A stretch of DNA of 64,000 bases from Puniceicoccaceae bacterium (GTDB taxonomy: Bacteria > Verrucomicrobiota > Verrucomicrobiia > Opitutales > JAFGAQ01): the NCBI GenBank assembly GCA_040224245.1, contig JBEGIR010000002.1, positions 1-64,000 on the forward strand. Reading direction: 5' to 3'. The position numbers and the translations under genes were made by a program. Below are positions 18,480-27,700 of the stretch, piece by piece (positions within the stretch are counted from its first letter, which is position 1; every line of letters begins with the position of its first letter). The notes under the pieces were generated by a model. The model worked only from the letters and a program-made list of their open reading frames with translations, had not been told where the DNA came from and made no database searches.

Positions 18480-19244
18480 ATGACTGCACCCAACGTCTTT
18501 TCCCTTTCCGGACAAACCGCACTCATCACGGGTGGCGGTTCAGGCATCGGAGCCGCCATGGCGCGATGCATGCACCAGGCGGGTGCCCAGGTCATCCTTG
18601 TCGGAAGGCGGGAAGCACAGCTGCAGGAACAATGCAAAGCACTCGGAGCGGGCAGCCATTTCATCGTTCACGACATCACCCAACTCGACCAGGCCGAGGA
18701 TCTGATCGAAAAGGCCGAACAGGAGGCAGGTCCCCTCACCTGCCTGGTCAACAACGCGGGCATCCACGTGAAGAAATTTGCTGTGGACACGAGCATTGAA
18801 GAATTTCAGGCGGTGCTCAATACCCACATTCTCGGTGCACACGCCCTGGTCAAGGCACTGGCGCCCAGAATGATGGAACGCGGCACCGGTTCCATCCTTT
18901 TCACCGCTTCGATGGCTTCTCTTTTTGGAATTCCTCAAGTGATTGCCTACAGTGCTGCCAAATCCGGAATGATCGGTGTCGTGCGCACACTCGCCACTGA
19001 ACTCTCACCCCATGGTATTCGCGTCAACGCAATCGCTCCCGGGTGGATCGAAACCGAAATGTCGAAAAAGGCGATGGACGGGGATCCCGCACGAAAACAA
19101 AAAATCCTCTCTCGCACCCCAATGGCTGCATTTGGAAAACCCGATGACATCGGCTGGGCAGCCGTCTACCTTTGCTCCGAAGCAGCTTCCTTTCTCACGG
19201 GCGTGACCCTTCCCGTGGATGGTGGAATCAGCATCGGATTTTGA
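18480..19244 (+). CDS. SDR oxidoreductase, probable fructuronate reductase
   Basis: A 254-residue short-chain dehydrogenase. The nucleotide-binding motif is [12 protein letters not shown] near the N-terminus, NNAGIH is the structural motif, and the catalytic Ser (TASM) and YSAAK follow. The C-terminus has the family's [10 protein letters not shown] ending. It resembles gluconate 5-dehydrogenase/KduD-type enzymes. Because it follows uxuA by 17 bases in one operon, the likely reaction is reduction of D-fructuronate to D-mannonate, normally done by the unrelated UxuB. That role is inferred from context only. Confidence 0.8.
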   Translation: MTAPNVFSLSGQTALITGGGSGIGAAMARCMHQAGAQVILVGRREAQLQEQCKALGAGSHFIVHDITQLDQAEDLIEKAEQEAGPLTCLVNNAGIHVKKFAVDTSIEEFQAVLNTHILGAHALVKALAPRMMERGTGSILFTASMASLFGIPQVIAYSAAKSGMIGVVRTLATELSPHGIRVNAIAPGWIETEMSKKAMDGDPARKQKILSRTPMAAFGKPDDIGWAAVYLCSEAASFLTGVTLPVDGGISIGF

Positions 19245-19309
19245 TCCTGTCGCATTCACAAATCTGAAATCCATCAGATACTTAATGAAAAAAGTTGAGT
19301 TTCTCGATT

Positions 19310-19325
19310 AATTAAACGTTTTATT
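19310..19325. promoter_or_regulatory. LacI-type operator with no gene downstream
   Basis: AATTAAACGTTTTATT shares the same 14-base core as the uxuA site. It lies 65 bases after the SDR stop and about 145 bases before a strong terminator. No coding gene starts between it and the terminator on the plus strand, and the minus-strand gene nearby ends here. A TTGAGT (19295) with an 18-base spacer and TTTTAT (19319) could be a promoter overlapped by the site. Confidence 0.6.
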
Positions 19326-19500
19326 TTCTAGGATTTTCTGCTATCAATAAATCTGTTCTTTGGAACCCGGGGCTATCCGCTTCTCGTTCCATCCTTTCTT
19401 CCTACATCCATTGCGCATCTTTTGCACCTCAATCAGCAGAGGTGTCACCCAAAAGCGGGCATTTCATTATGGGGTCTTGAAATGCCCGCTTCTCTTTTTC
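19326..19500 (+). ncRNA. Possible operator-controlled small transcript
   Basis: Only a candidate. The stretch lies between an operator-type site and a strong terminator, contains a CACCTC/GAGGTG hairpin (19425-19444) just before the terminator stem, and has no credible coding frame. An RNA of about 150-170 bases ending at 19500 would have the usual shape of a terminator-ended sRNA. It could instead be the remnant of a lost gene. Confidence 0.25.
19453..19500 (+). terminator. Strong, probably bidirectional terminator
   Basis: A perfect 13-bp stem (AAGCGGGCATTTC at 19453-19465 and GAAATGCCCGCTT at 19479-19491) with a 13-base loop, followed by CTCTTTTTC on the plus strand. On the minus strand the stem runs into TTTT, so it can also end the converging esterase transcript whose stop is at 19648. 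Confidence 0.8.
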
Positions 19501-19647
19501 TCAAATGCGTTGCAATGCTTCAGCGATGCTCAGCATCGCACAGCGCTGCATTTCATGGCGAAAAGCCCCATTGCCCTGAATCACGTTGCGGGATCAGCGC
19601 ACTGCAGTCGTTCAACTAAGGCAGCGTCGCAATACTGGCCCACCCGA

Positions 19648-21663
19648 TTAGCGGTCGGTGCGGAAGGCATCTGCTGGCAGTCCTTCGCTGTTCACAAGGT
19701 TTGCACTGGCTGGATTCTGCGACCAGGCGTAACGCACGTAGACTGGCATTTCGACGGCTTCACTTCGCAGAACCACGGTCGATTTTCCTTCAATTTCTGC
19801 TTCTGCCCAGTGGAACACTTTGTCGGCACCGGCAATCACAAACCCTCCCAACACAGCATCGTCACGAGTTCGCAGTCCCTCACCCACATCTGAAAAGTGA
19901 ACGCGAACTTCGTCACCGGAAACAGCAGCCTCCACAAATTGCGGCCCCTTGTAGATTACTTCATCGTGTCCGTAGGCGATGGCTTTCGCCGCAAGTGCCA
20001 GACGGTGTCCCACTGTCTGCTTGTCGAGCGGATGAATGTCATTCCATTCACCGACATCGTAAATCACCGCGATCGCGGAATTGGGCAGCCGTGTCGCAGC
20101 CGACTGCTGCTCACGAACCAGTGACCATCCGTTTTCGCCCTGCTGCGCATGGGACACCCGTTCCGTGTGAAGCCCTCGGTCAATCAGAGTAGAATCACTT
20201 CCTCCTGGCTGTATGTCCGGTTCTCCCAAATTTGCCAATTGCACAGAGAGAAAGGGAAACTCAACATTGCCGACCCATTTGCTTCGCCAGTCCATCACCA
20301 TGGTTTCAAACATCTGCTGATACTTTTCAGGACGGCTTGTGTTGGACTCCCCTTGATACCAAATGGCCCCCTTAATGGCAAAACGGGTGAGCGGTGCAAT
20401 TTTGCCATTGAACAATCCCATCGGTTTCCAACGAACAAAAGTTGTTCCCGGTGCAGTTTCATCCATGCGAATCTGCTTTGCCAACCACTCTCCCTCGAGC
20501 GAAATCGCTGGCTCTCCATTCAGCTTGAGGTGATACGGTTTATCCGTGAAAAACTTGCCCTCACGTCCGTTGACAACCACGCGCACGATCAGGGTATTGG
20601 TTCCCTCGCGCAACAAGCCATCGGGAACATCATAAATTCGCGGTGGATACTGATACGTCACCTCACCTACAAAACTTCCGTTCAGAAAGGCCTTGTCCGC
20701 ATCAACGATGCGACCGATCCAGAGTTGCGCGGGCATCGCAGCCTGAGCGCTGGTCAACTCAAAGGTTTTTTTCAACCAGATCACACCCGGTCCTGCCTCC
20801 AGCCCTGCCTGGGTAAAACTTCCCGGCAACTCAATGAGTGTCCAATCCGACGTATCCGTTGCAGGATCAGCCCAAAGAAACTCGTTGCCATTGACAACCC
20901 CGGGATCCCGGTCAAACAGCTCAGCATACCAAGCATTGCTTGCTGCACGCTCCCGCTGCTCGGTTTCTTCAATAAGTCCATCATCCGCCCAGCGCTTTCC
21001 TTCAGCCAATTCCTCCGGAAACGCCTGTAACGCATCCTCACTCATCCAGCTCTGAACCGGAGACCCTCCGAGTGCGGCATTGATCAATCCAATCGGAACT
21101 CCTTCGGAATGATGAATCTCACGTGCGAAAAAATACCCAACTGCCGAAAACCGAAGCACGGACTGCGGATCGGCCGCAACCCAAGAGCCATTTTCAAGAT
21201 CGCTTTTCGGACTCTTAAAATCGTAGCGATCTGGAACCTCAAACTGACGAATCAGGGGCAAGTCGCTATCTGCTACAATCTCGGGAAAACGGTATTTGAC
21301 GCGCTCCATTGTCAGTTCCATGTTCGATTGCCCCGAAGCCAACCACACGTCCCCCACATACACATCCTCCATCACACGCTCTTCATCCTGTGTACGAATG
21401 ACCAGTTGGTGAGGGCCTCCTGCTTCGAGCGTTGCAAACTGCAACGACCAGTTGCCCTGGGCATCCGCAGTGGCGAAATAGGTTGTGCCGAGAAACAAAA
21501 CCTCAATCCGCTCCCCTGCATCACTCCATCCCCAAATCTGGGTATGATCTCCGCGCTGAAGCACCATGCCGTCCTGAAAAAGGCGGGGAAGCTGCAACGA
21601 TGCCTGCAAGGTGAAGGCAATCGAAAGTAGGGATAGGGTCAGGAGTAAACGAAGGGCTTTCAT
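19648..21663 (-). CDS. Secreted sialate-O-acetylesterase-type carbohydrate esterase
   Basis: A 671-residue exported enzyme. The start at 21663 opens the signal peptide MKALRLLLTLSLLSIAFTLQAS. The SGNH domain is split: GQSNMEL carries the nucleophile Ser at about residue 113, and KGAIWYQGESNTSR and EWNDIHPLDK supply the other blocks with the Asp-x-His. Between them sits an inserted beta-sandwich (PGVIWLKKTFEL to LIVRVVVNGREGKF) of the sugar-binding GH2-like kind. The family name comes from sialic acid, but homologs in xylan loci remove acetyl groups from xylan; no sialic acid genes are seen here. It is downstream of GH43 and lacI on the same strand. Confidence 0.88.
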   Translation of the reverse strand: MKALRLLLTLSLLSIAFTLQASLQLPRLFQDGMVLQRGDHTQIWGWSDAGERIEVLFLGTTYFATADAQGNWSLQFATLEAGGPHQLVIRTQDEERVMEDVYVGDVWLASGQSNMELTMERVKYRFPEIVADSDLPLIRQFEVPDRYDFKSPKSDLENGSWVAADPQSVLRFSAVGYFFAREIHHSEGVPIGLINAALGGSPVQSWMSEDALQAFPEELAEGKRWADDGLIEETEQRERAASNAWYAELFDRDPGVVNGNEFLWADPATDTSDWTLIELPGSFTQAGLEAGPGVIWLKKTFELTSAQAAMPAQLWIGRIVDADKAFLNGSFVGEVTYQYPPRIYDVPDGLLREGTNTLIVRVVVNGREGKFFTDKPYHLKLNGEPAISLEGEWLAKQIRMDETAPGTTFVRWKPMGLFNGKIAPLTRFAIKGAIWYQGESNTSRPEKYQQMFETMVMDWRSKWVGNVEFPFLSVQLANLGEPDIQPGGSDSTLIDRGLHTERVSHAQQGENGWSLVREQQSAATRLPNSAIAVIYDVGEWNDIHPLDKQTVGHRLALAAKAIAYGHDEVIYKGPQFVEAAVSGDEVRVHFSDVGEGLRTRDDAVLGGFVIAGADKVFHWAEAEIEGKSTVVLRSEAVEMPVYVRYAWSQNPASANLVNSEGLPADAFRTDR

Positions 21664-21804
21664 CCGAATAATTGTGGGTAATTGAATAGTGATGTATGAA
21701 ACCGGAAAGCCCCTATCCACTTATGGACAAGGGCCAAATCGGTCAAGGTTTGCGTCCTCAGGCATCAGCACCAGGCTCAAGCAACAAGGAACAAACCCAA
21801 GGAA

Positions 21805-23388
21805 TCAGTCCTGATGCTGCACGTAATGAAAGGATGCAAAATCAGCGGGTTTACGACAACCCGTAATATCCTGGCAACACAGGCCCACAAAGGCACCCGT
21901 GAACCCAAGATTGTGGTAGTCGTCGGAAAGGATTGCAGCGTTGAGCACAGGTCCGATGCCTTTCCAGTCACTCCCCGCTACACGGTAATAAAACTGAAGG
22001 TCAGCGCCCTTGAGCGTCAACTTCAGCTCGACCGCTCCCTCATCTGCGATACTGACATCCTCAGGCAGCAATTCACCGCTCTTCGCAGCATCCGTTCGCA
22101 GGATGTTCAGATTGCGTCCCAGTTTTTCATCATGACTGATGCGCAGGTAATAGTGATTTTCGGTATCGTAATATGCAATCAATCCCGCCATCTGCTGAAA
22201 ACTCTCCGGTTGGAATTCCACCACGGTTTTCACTTCGATATCGAGTGACTGTACGCGCCTTGCAATCAAGCTTTGACGAAACAGACTCACGGTGGGTTCC
22301 GCACCCTTCAAGCGCAGATATCCGGGACGTTCCGTCAGGCTGAGCCACTCCTGCGTAATCGGCTGCCGCAGACTTTGAAAGTGAATGTCCAGATCCGGGG
22401 AATCAAACAGCCCATTCCAAGGCTGCTTGCCAGAAGGTTGAAGCTTGATGCCCGCTGGTCTTTCCACCTCGACGATGGGCTGGTTCGTGCCGTGGCTGAG
22501 GTAAATCCAGTCATCCTCGCGCCACTCGCACTTCTGCAGCGCCGTTTCGCGTCCGCGTATGCAGTGCACGCCGTCCACCGGGCGTCCACACAGGTGGGCC
22601 AAATACCATTCACCCTGCTGGGTCTCCACCAGCGAGCCATGTCCAGCCTTCTGCAAGGCAATATCCCGGTGTCCCCAGGAGGTTACCAGATGCTTGTCAG
22701 GATGAACCTCATAGGGTCCGTCAATGTTGCGCGAACGCGCGACCGTAACCGCGTGCTCATACTGCGTACCGCCTTCAGCAGTCACCAGATAGTAATATCC
22801 GTTGCGCTTGTAAATGTGAGGTCCTTCCACGAGGGCACGATCCGTCCCTTTGAAAATGTTCTTAACTGGGCCGACCAGTTTCTGCTGCTTCGCATCGTAT
22901 TCCTGAAGCAGGATTCCCGAGAAGCGATTGTTCTGGTGCCGGTGGTCCCAAACCATGTTGAGCAACCACTTGCGTCCGTCATCATCGTGGTAGAGCGAAG
23001 GGTCAAACCCACTGGAGTTCAAATACACGGGTTCTGACCACGGTCCCATGATATCGGGTGCGGTTACCAGATAGTTGTAGGCAATTTTGTAGGGTTCGCG
23101 CAGCCAGTATTTGGTGTCCGTATAAATCAGGTAGAACAGACCGTCATGGTATGTCAGGCACGGTGCCCAGATGCCCCCCGAATCCGGGTTGCCCAGCATG
23201 TCCAGTTGACTCCTGCGCTCGAGCGGGCGTTTGATCAGCTCCCAGTTCACCAGATCACGGGAGTGATGAATTTGAACACCTGGAAACCACTCAAAGGTCG
23301 AACAGGCAATATAATAGTCGTCACCCACCCGCAGGATGGATGGGTCAGGGTTGAACCCTCTCAAGACGGGGTTTTGAATCATGTTCAT
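21805..23388 (-). CDS. GH43 beta-xylosidase/alpha-L-arabinofuranosidase
   Basis: A 527-residue enzyme without a signal peptide, so probably cytoplasmic, cleaving imported xylo-oligosaccharides. The N-terminal five-bladed propeller holds the general base Asp at residue 15 (NPDPS), the pKa-setting Asp at 129 (GFDPSLYHDDDG) and the general acid Glu at 188 (LVEGPHIY). After about residue 330 comes the C-terminal beta-sandwich (SLTERPGYLRLKG to LGFTGAFVGLCCQD) found in XynB-like GH43 enzymes, which shapes the active site for exo-action. A LacI-type operator lies just 21 bases before the start, and lacI ends 51 bases upstream. Confidence 0.9.
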   Translation of the reverse strand: MNMIQNPVLRGFNPDPSILRVGDDYYIACSTFEWFPGVQIHHSRDLVNWELIKRPLERRSQLDMLGNPDSGGIWAPCLTYHDGLFYLIYTDTKYWLREPYKIAYNYLVTAPDIMGPWSEPVYLNSSGFDPSLYHDDDGRKWLLNMVWDHRHQNNRFSGILLQEYDAKQQKLVGPVKNIFKGTDRALVEGPHIYKRNGYYYLVTAEGGTQYEHAVTVARSRNIDGPYEVHPDKHLVTSWGHRDIALQKAGHGSLVETQQGEWYLAHLCGRPVDGVHCIRGRETALQKCEWREDDWIYLSHGTNQPIVEVERPAGIKLQPSGKQPWNGLFDSPDLDIHFQSLRQPITQEWLSLTERPGYLRLKGAEPTVSLFRQSLIARRVQSLDIEVKTVVEFQPESFQQMAGLIAYYDTENHYYLRISHDEKLGRNLNILRTDAAKSGELLPEDVSIADEGAVELKLTLKGADLQFYYRVAGSDWKGIGPVLNAAILSDDYHNLGFTGAFVGLCCQDITGCRKPADFASFHYVQHQD

Positions 23389-23408
23389 GCCGGTAATAAC
23401 GAGATTGA

Positions 23409-23422
23409 ATAAAACGTTTAAT
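23409..23422. promoter_or_regulatory. LacI-type operator before GH43
   Basis: ATAAAACGTTTAAT is the exact reverse complement of the core at the uxuA site. It is in the 51-base gap between the lacI stop and the GH43 start, 21 bases from the GH43 ATG, where it could block a promoter or act as a roadblock between the two genes. Confidence 0.65.
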
Positions 23423-23439
23423 TGATTTCAGGAACAATG

Positions 23440-24486
23440 TCACGCAGTTTCTCCCTGTAAAAGTTCAGGTTGAAAAACAACCGATGGTACCGCATCCGGC
23501 TTGCCGCGAAGCAACAGCTCCAATGCCATCTCCGTCGCTTTGCGGCCCATTTCATAACTCGGCAATTTCACAGTGGTCAGTCGCTGCCATGCACAGAGTG
23601 AACCATAATCTCCGTTAAAACTTGCAAGCGCAATGTCCTCCGGCATGCGAATCCCCTTTCGATATGCATATCGCCCGATCAGGTTGGCGAGATCATCATC
23701 GTAGACGATGATCGCCTCATAGGGTTCCAGCAACGTCCATTCATCATCCCGCAGATCAACATCAAGCCCCACTACATCCTTTTCCAGTTCCACCACATCG
23801 GGTTCCAGCCCCTGAGCCTTCATTTCTTCCTGAAACCCCACCATGCGGTCCAGCGCACTGTGGTGCATCTGAGCAATGTCTCCCGTAAAGCCCTCGTTGC
23901 GCCGCAGGACAAACGCAATCTTGCGATACCCTTTTCCAGTCAGGTAGCGCACCAGCATACGCGCCCCCTCCACATCGTCGACATACACCGAATTGTTTTC
24001 GTGCTTGTCGTTCAGGTAGACCACCGGAAAATCAGAATTCTGCAACGCTCCGTGGATGCGATCCGACAGTTCGCTGTAACTTTCGATCACCAGAGCATCC
24101 AGATTGTGTTCATTAAATACCGAAGGCAGGGAAAGCGAAAGGTCATCCACATTGTGAGGCAGGCGAATCAGGGTGATGCGGTAGTGATTCTCCTCTGCTG
24201 CATCGTGCACACCAGCCATATAGCCTGCCGGAGTGTGGGTAAAAAGCCCGTTTTTTGCCACAAAATACCCAAGCGTGCCAAACTGCTTGGAACGAATGGA
24301 TCGAGCACCCGAATGTGGACGATAGTTCAACTCCTGCGCCACTGCCTTGACGCGTTCGATGGTCTCATCCTGCAGTTTGATGTTTGAGTTGGCACTGGGT
24401 CGAAGTGCCTGGGATACCGTGGCAGTGCTCACACCTGCCACCCTGGCAATGTCTTTGATCGTCGCTCTTTTCTGGGGGAGATGCAC
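23440..24486 (-). CDS. LacI-family transcriptional regulator
   Basis: A 348-residue repressor. The N-terminal helix-turn-helix is TIKDIARVAGVSTATVSQAL, followed by the hinge helix (ELNYRPHSGARSIRSKQ). The remainder is a periplasmic-binding-protein-like effector domain (TLGYFVAKNGLF to PSVVFQPELLQ). Its place in the middle of the xylan genes, and five copies of a LacI-type palindrome around it, make it the likely regulator of the locus, sensing a xylan- or uronate-derived sugar. One site lies 82 bases before its own start, suggesting autoregulation. The effector is unknown. Confidence 0.9.
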   Translation of the reverse strand: MHLPQKRATIKDIARVAGVSTATVSQALRPSANSNIKLQDETIERVKAVAQELNYRPHSGARSIRSKQFGTLGYFVAKNGLFTHTPAGYMAGVHDAAEENHYRITLIRLPHNVDDLSLSLPSVFNEHNLDALVIESYSELSDRIHGALQNSDFPVVYLNDKHENNSVYVDDVEGARMLVRYLTGKGYRKIAFVLRRNEGFTGDIAQMHHSALDRMVGFQEEMKAQGLEPDVVELEKDVVGLDVDLRDDEWTLLEPYEAIIVYDDDLANLIGRYAYRKGIRMPEDIALASFNGDYGSLCAWQRLTTVKLPSYEMGRKATEMALELLLRGKPDAVPSVVFQPELLQGETA

Positions 24487-24567
24487 AATAGAAGAGATAA
24501 TTCAGGCAGAACAGGGCAAATAGCATCGCTATCATTGAAGTCTCAAGACCCCCTTTTCAAGCAAAAT

Positions 24568-24581
24568 ATAGAACGATTAAT
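24568..24581. promoter_or_regulatory. LacI-type operator before lacI
   Basis: ATAGAACGATTAAT differs from the consensus ATAAAACGTTTAAT at two positions. It lies within a 30-base stretch (24554-24583) that matches 28639-28668 at 27 of 30 positions. It is 82 bases before the regulator's start codon. Confidence 0.5.
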
Positions 24582-24647
24582 TACTGAAATCGAACAAGTT
24601 ACATTTCACGAATCCTTCACTCTTCTCTCCGACAATGAGCAACAAAA

Positions 24648-24685
24648 TGCAAAAAAGGGAAGCCACTCGGCTTCCCTTTTTTGCA
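24648..24685. terminator. Strong terminator after the TonB receptor
   Basis: A perfect 16-bp stem: TGCAAAAAAGGGAAGC at 24648-24663 pairs with GCTTCCCTTTTTTGCA at 24670-24685 around a 6-base loop. The A and T runs lie inside the stem, so it can work in both directions. It is 41 bases beyond the receptor stop. Confidence 0.85.
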
Positions 24686-24726
24686 AGACCACACGCTGTG
24701 TGATCCAAATGTCTCTCACACCAACC

Positions 24727-27700
24727 TTAGAAGGTGAAGGTATTGGTGAGGGTCCAGAGCTGTGCGGGAGCGATGCGAACCCCTGCCCAGCTGCCATCGG
24801 GCTGCGTGGTGATGGGGATCAGATCGTCTCCATTACCAACGTTGCGAACGTTGAGCTGGATGCGCCAGTCGATCTTGTCCGTGATCGGACGACTGTAACC
24901 GACCCAGAGGTCGATGTCGCCTTCTTCCGGACCATAAACCGGGTTGGCCAGGTCATAGGTCGTTGCACCACCGACTTCGATGAGCGGGTAACCGATGACC
25001 ACCTTGTCCTGCCAGCGATACGCACCACCCACATTCAGACCAGCCAATACGCCGTCCGAGAAGTTGTAGTTGGTGATGATGTTTGCACGCCACTCACGCA
25101 GTTCGGGAACAGCAGTGCCTTCGAGCAGCTGAACCAGTGCGTAGTTGGACATGAAGTTGGCATTCCACTGCCACTCGGTGGTTTCGGTTGAACCACCCCA
25201 CCAGATGCGCAAGTCACCGGCAGCCGTGTTCGCGTAGGTATTGGTGCGCTCTTGGATGAACTCGTTGAGCGTGTCTCCACCCACGTTCGAGCGGCTGGAC
25301 TCCTGCTTCGCAATGTTGGCGGTGATGCGCCAGTTGGAAGTCGGATTCGCAGTGAACTCGATTTCAATACCCTTGGAGAGGGTATCTTCCGTCGCAGTGA
25401 AACCGGACGGTGCACGTTGCGTGGTGTTTTCACCATCGAACTGGAAGTTCCAGGCATCCAGGAACTTCTGTACGGGTTGATTGGCGTACCAGGCCGCAAT
25501 AGCCTCAGCTTCCAGAGCAGCCGCTTCTTCCGGAGTCTGTCCGGTCCAGGGCTGATAGTTGATGCGCCAGTCTTCACCTTCTTCATACTGGTAGATGGTC
25601 GCCCAGTTGTAACCCCAGGCCACACCCGTTCCGAGGAACCAGGAATACGCAGCAATCGCATTGCTCGATGCGAGGTTCACGCGTGTCTCATACCAGTTGA
25701 TCTTCATCGAATACTTGCCGTCCTTGGTGGAAAGCAAAATACCGAGGTCTTCAGTGGTTCCGTTTGGTGCTGGCAGCGGTGTGCCATAAATGTCAGAGCG
25801 TCCTGCCGCAGGCTGGAAGTTTTCCGATTCATTGTAGAAAAAGCTCAGGCCAAAGGGCAGCATGCCTTCCGGAAGCAGCTCATCCACGTGAACAACGGCA
25901 CTCCAGCTGGTTGTGTTGCCCTTGACTTCGTTCTGCGCTTCCGAGGGAAGGGCAAAATCGGTCAGCACACTACGTCCATTGACGCGCGGTGCCTGATAGC
26001 TCCAGGCCTTGGCAGTGTCCTCACGGTAACCGTAGGTTCCCACGATCGCACCATCCCAGAAGTAGGACTGCATGACAAATGCGGTGGACTCAATTTCATC
26101 CTTGGTCAGATCCGCACTGGTGGTCAGCGAGTCACGTGCCGCCTGGCTGTCCGCTGCACGCACAATGCCGAGCGGCTGCTGTACCCAGCCCACATAGTTG
26201 GAAGGGTTGGAAGCCTGAGTCGTTGGATCGCTCTCACGATAAGTCGGAATGTACTCGGCAGTGGGATCCACGTCCGGAGCATTCCAGGTCGGATCAAAAC
26301 GCAGAATCATGCCGTCAGTCGGAATCTGGCGAGCGGTGATCGCCGGAATGTTCGCTCCCGATGCAGACGAGCGGTCTGCAAGAGAAGGTCCCAAATACGT
26401 CACCGTGTTCACGGCACGCCAGTTGTCGTCAATGTTGCTGACACCAATGCGCTGCCCGTAGGCCTCATCGGTACCATAGCGCTGCCATCCACGGTTCTCA
26501 CGCTCAATCGTGTCGCGATTTGCGAAGGCCGTCAGCACGTGACGTCCGAGGATACGGGTCAGAAGGTTTTGCTCCTGAATGAAATCCCGAACATCGATGT
26601 CGGCAAATGCCGTCACACGGAAGGATTCGCGATCCGTCTTGCTCATACCGTTACCGAACTGAGCGGAATCACTCACGAAGGGACGCCCCACATTCGGATT
26701 GGGTTCACCGTTCGCATAGATTTCGTCAATATCGAGGTAGATCGAATAACGCTCACCGGCGAGCATGCTGAACTGCCCGTCCTCATAGCTTTGGCTGTCA
26801 AATACGGCTTCGACACCCAACTTGTTGTTGAAGAAGGTCTGAGTCAGGCTGACATTGTAGGCATCCCATTCCTGGTAAGCTTCCTTATTCGGACCATCAA
26901 TCAGCTTGTCATAGAAGTTGAAGATCGTCGGATCGGTAAGGTGAATGTCCTTGTACTGACCGAATTCACTGAACACGAGTCCTGCATCCTTCGCATAGTC
27001 CTTGTATCCCTTGATACCGTTCGGACGCTGATAGGGCAGCGAGATTGCCGGATCCGGAGCACCGTTCGGTCCCGTACCACCCTGGGTGCGGATTTCCGTC
27101 TGGTAGTAACGCGTAGGTTCAGTCTGGTTGCGCTCGGAGAAGATCGCCAGAGCACCGCCAAACACCTGAGCGAAGTTGCCTACCCACGGGTTGTAGTAAG
27201 GATTGATGTCACCGTTCTCATAGGTCGGACGACGTGCACCACGTCCGGGAAGCATCGTATAGTTATCCTGCGTATAGATCGGATTGAACGTCTCCTTGTT
27301 CATGTGCGTAAACCAGGGAGTGATCTTGTCGATCGGAGGCAGCATGCGCGGGTTGTTGCGTGTGATATCACCTCGCTCAATGTTAAAGCGAATCGACGTC
27401 AACATGCCATCCTTCTTGAGGAAGGCTGGCTCGTAGCGCAGGGCAAGAAAGAGACGGTCATCGTCCTCAAACGCGCCATCCTGCTGGTATTTCTCACGCT
27501 CGGTCAGACCTGCAATGCGAACACCCAGTTCATCATCAATCACGCTGCGGTTGATGTTGAACGAGAGACGTCCGGAACCATGCTGACCAATGCGAGCCTC
27601 AACCTTGCCACTGTTGATGAAGTTGGCGCTGTCGAGTGTATTGTTGATGATACCGGCAGGACTGCCCAATCCAAAGAGGATCGAGTTGGGGCCGCGCTGC

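Noticed and set aside
19360-19893. 177-codon plus-strand frame after the SDR gene
   Set aside because: It runs through the strong terminator at 19453-19491 and into the antisense of the esterase gene; not a real gene.
19648-21663. Sialic acid metabolism
   Set aside because: The esterase family name suggests it, but no sialidase, lyase or transporter for sialic acid is present; xylan context fits better.
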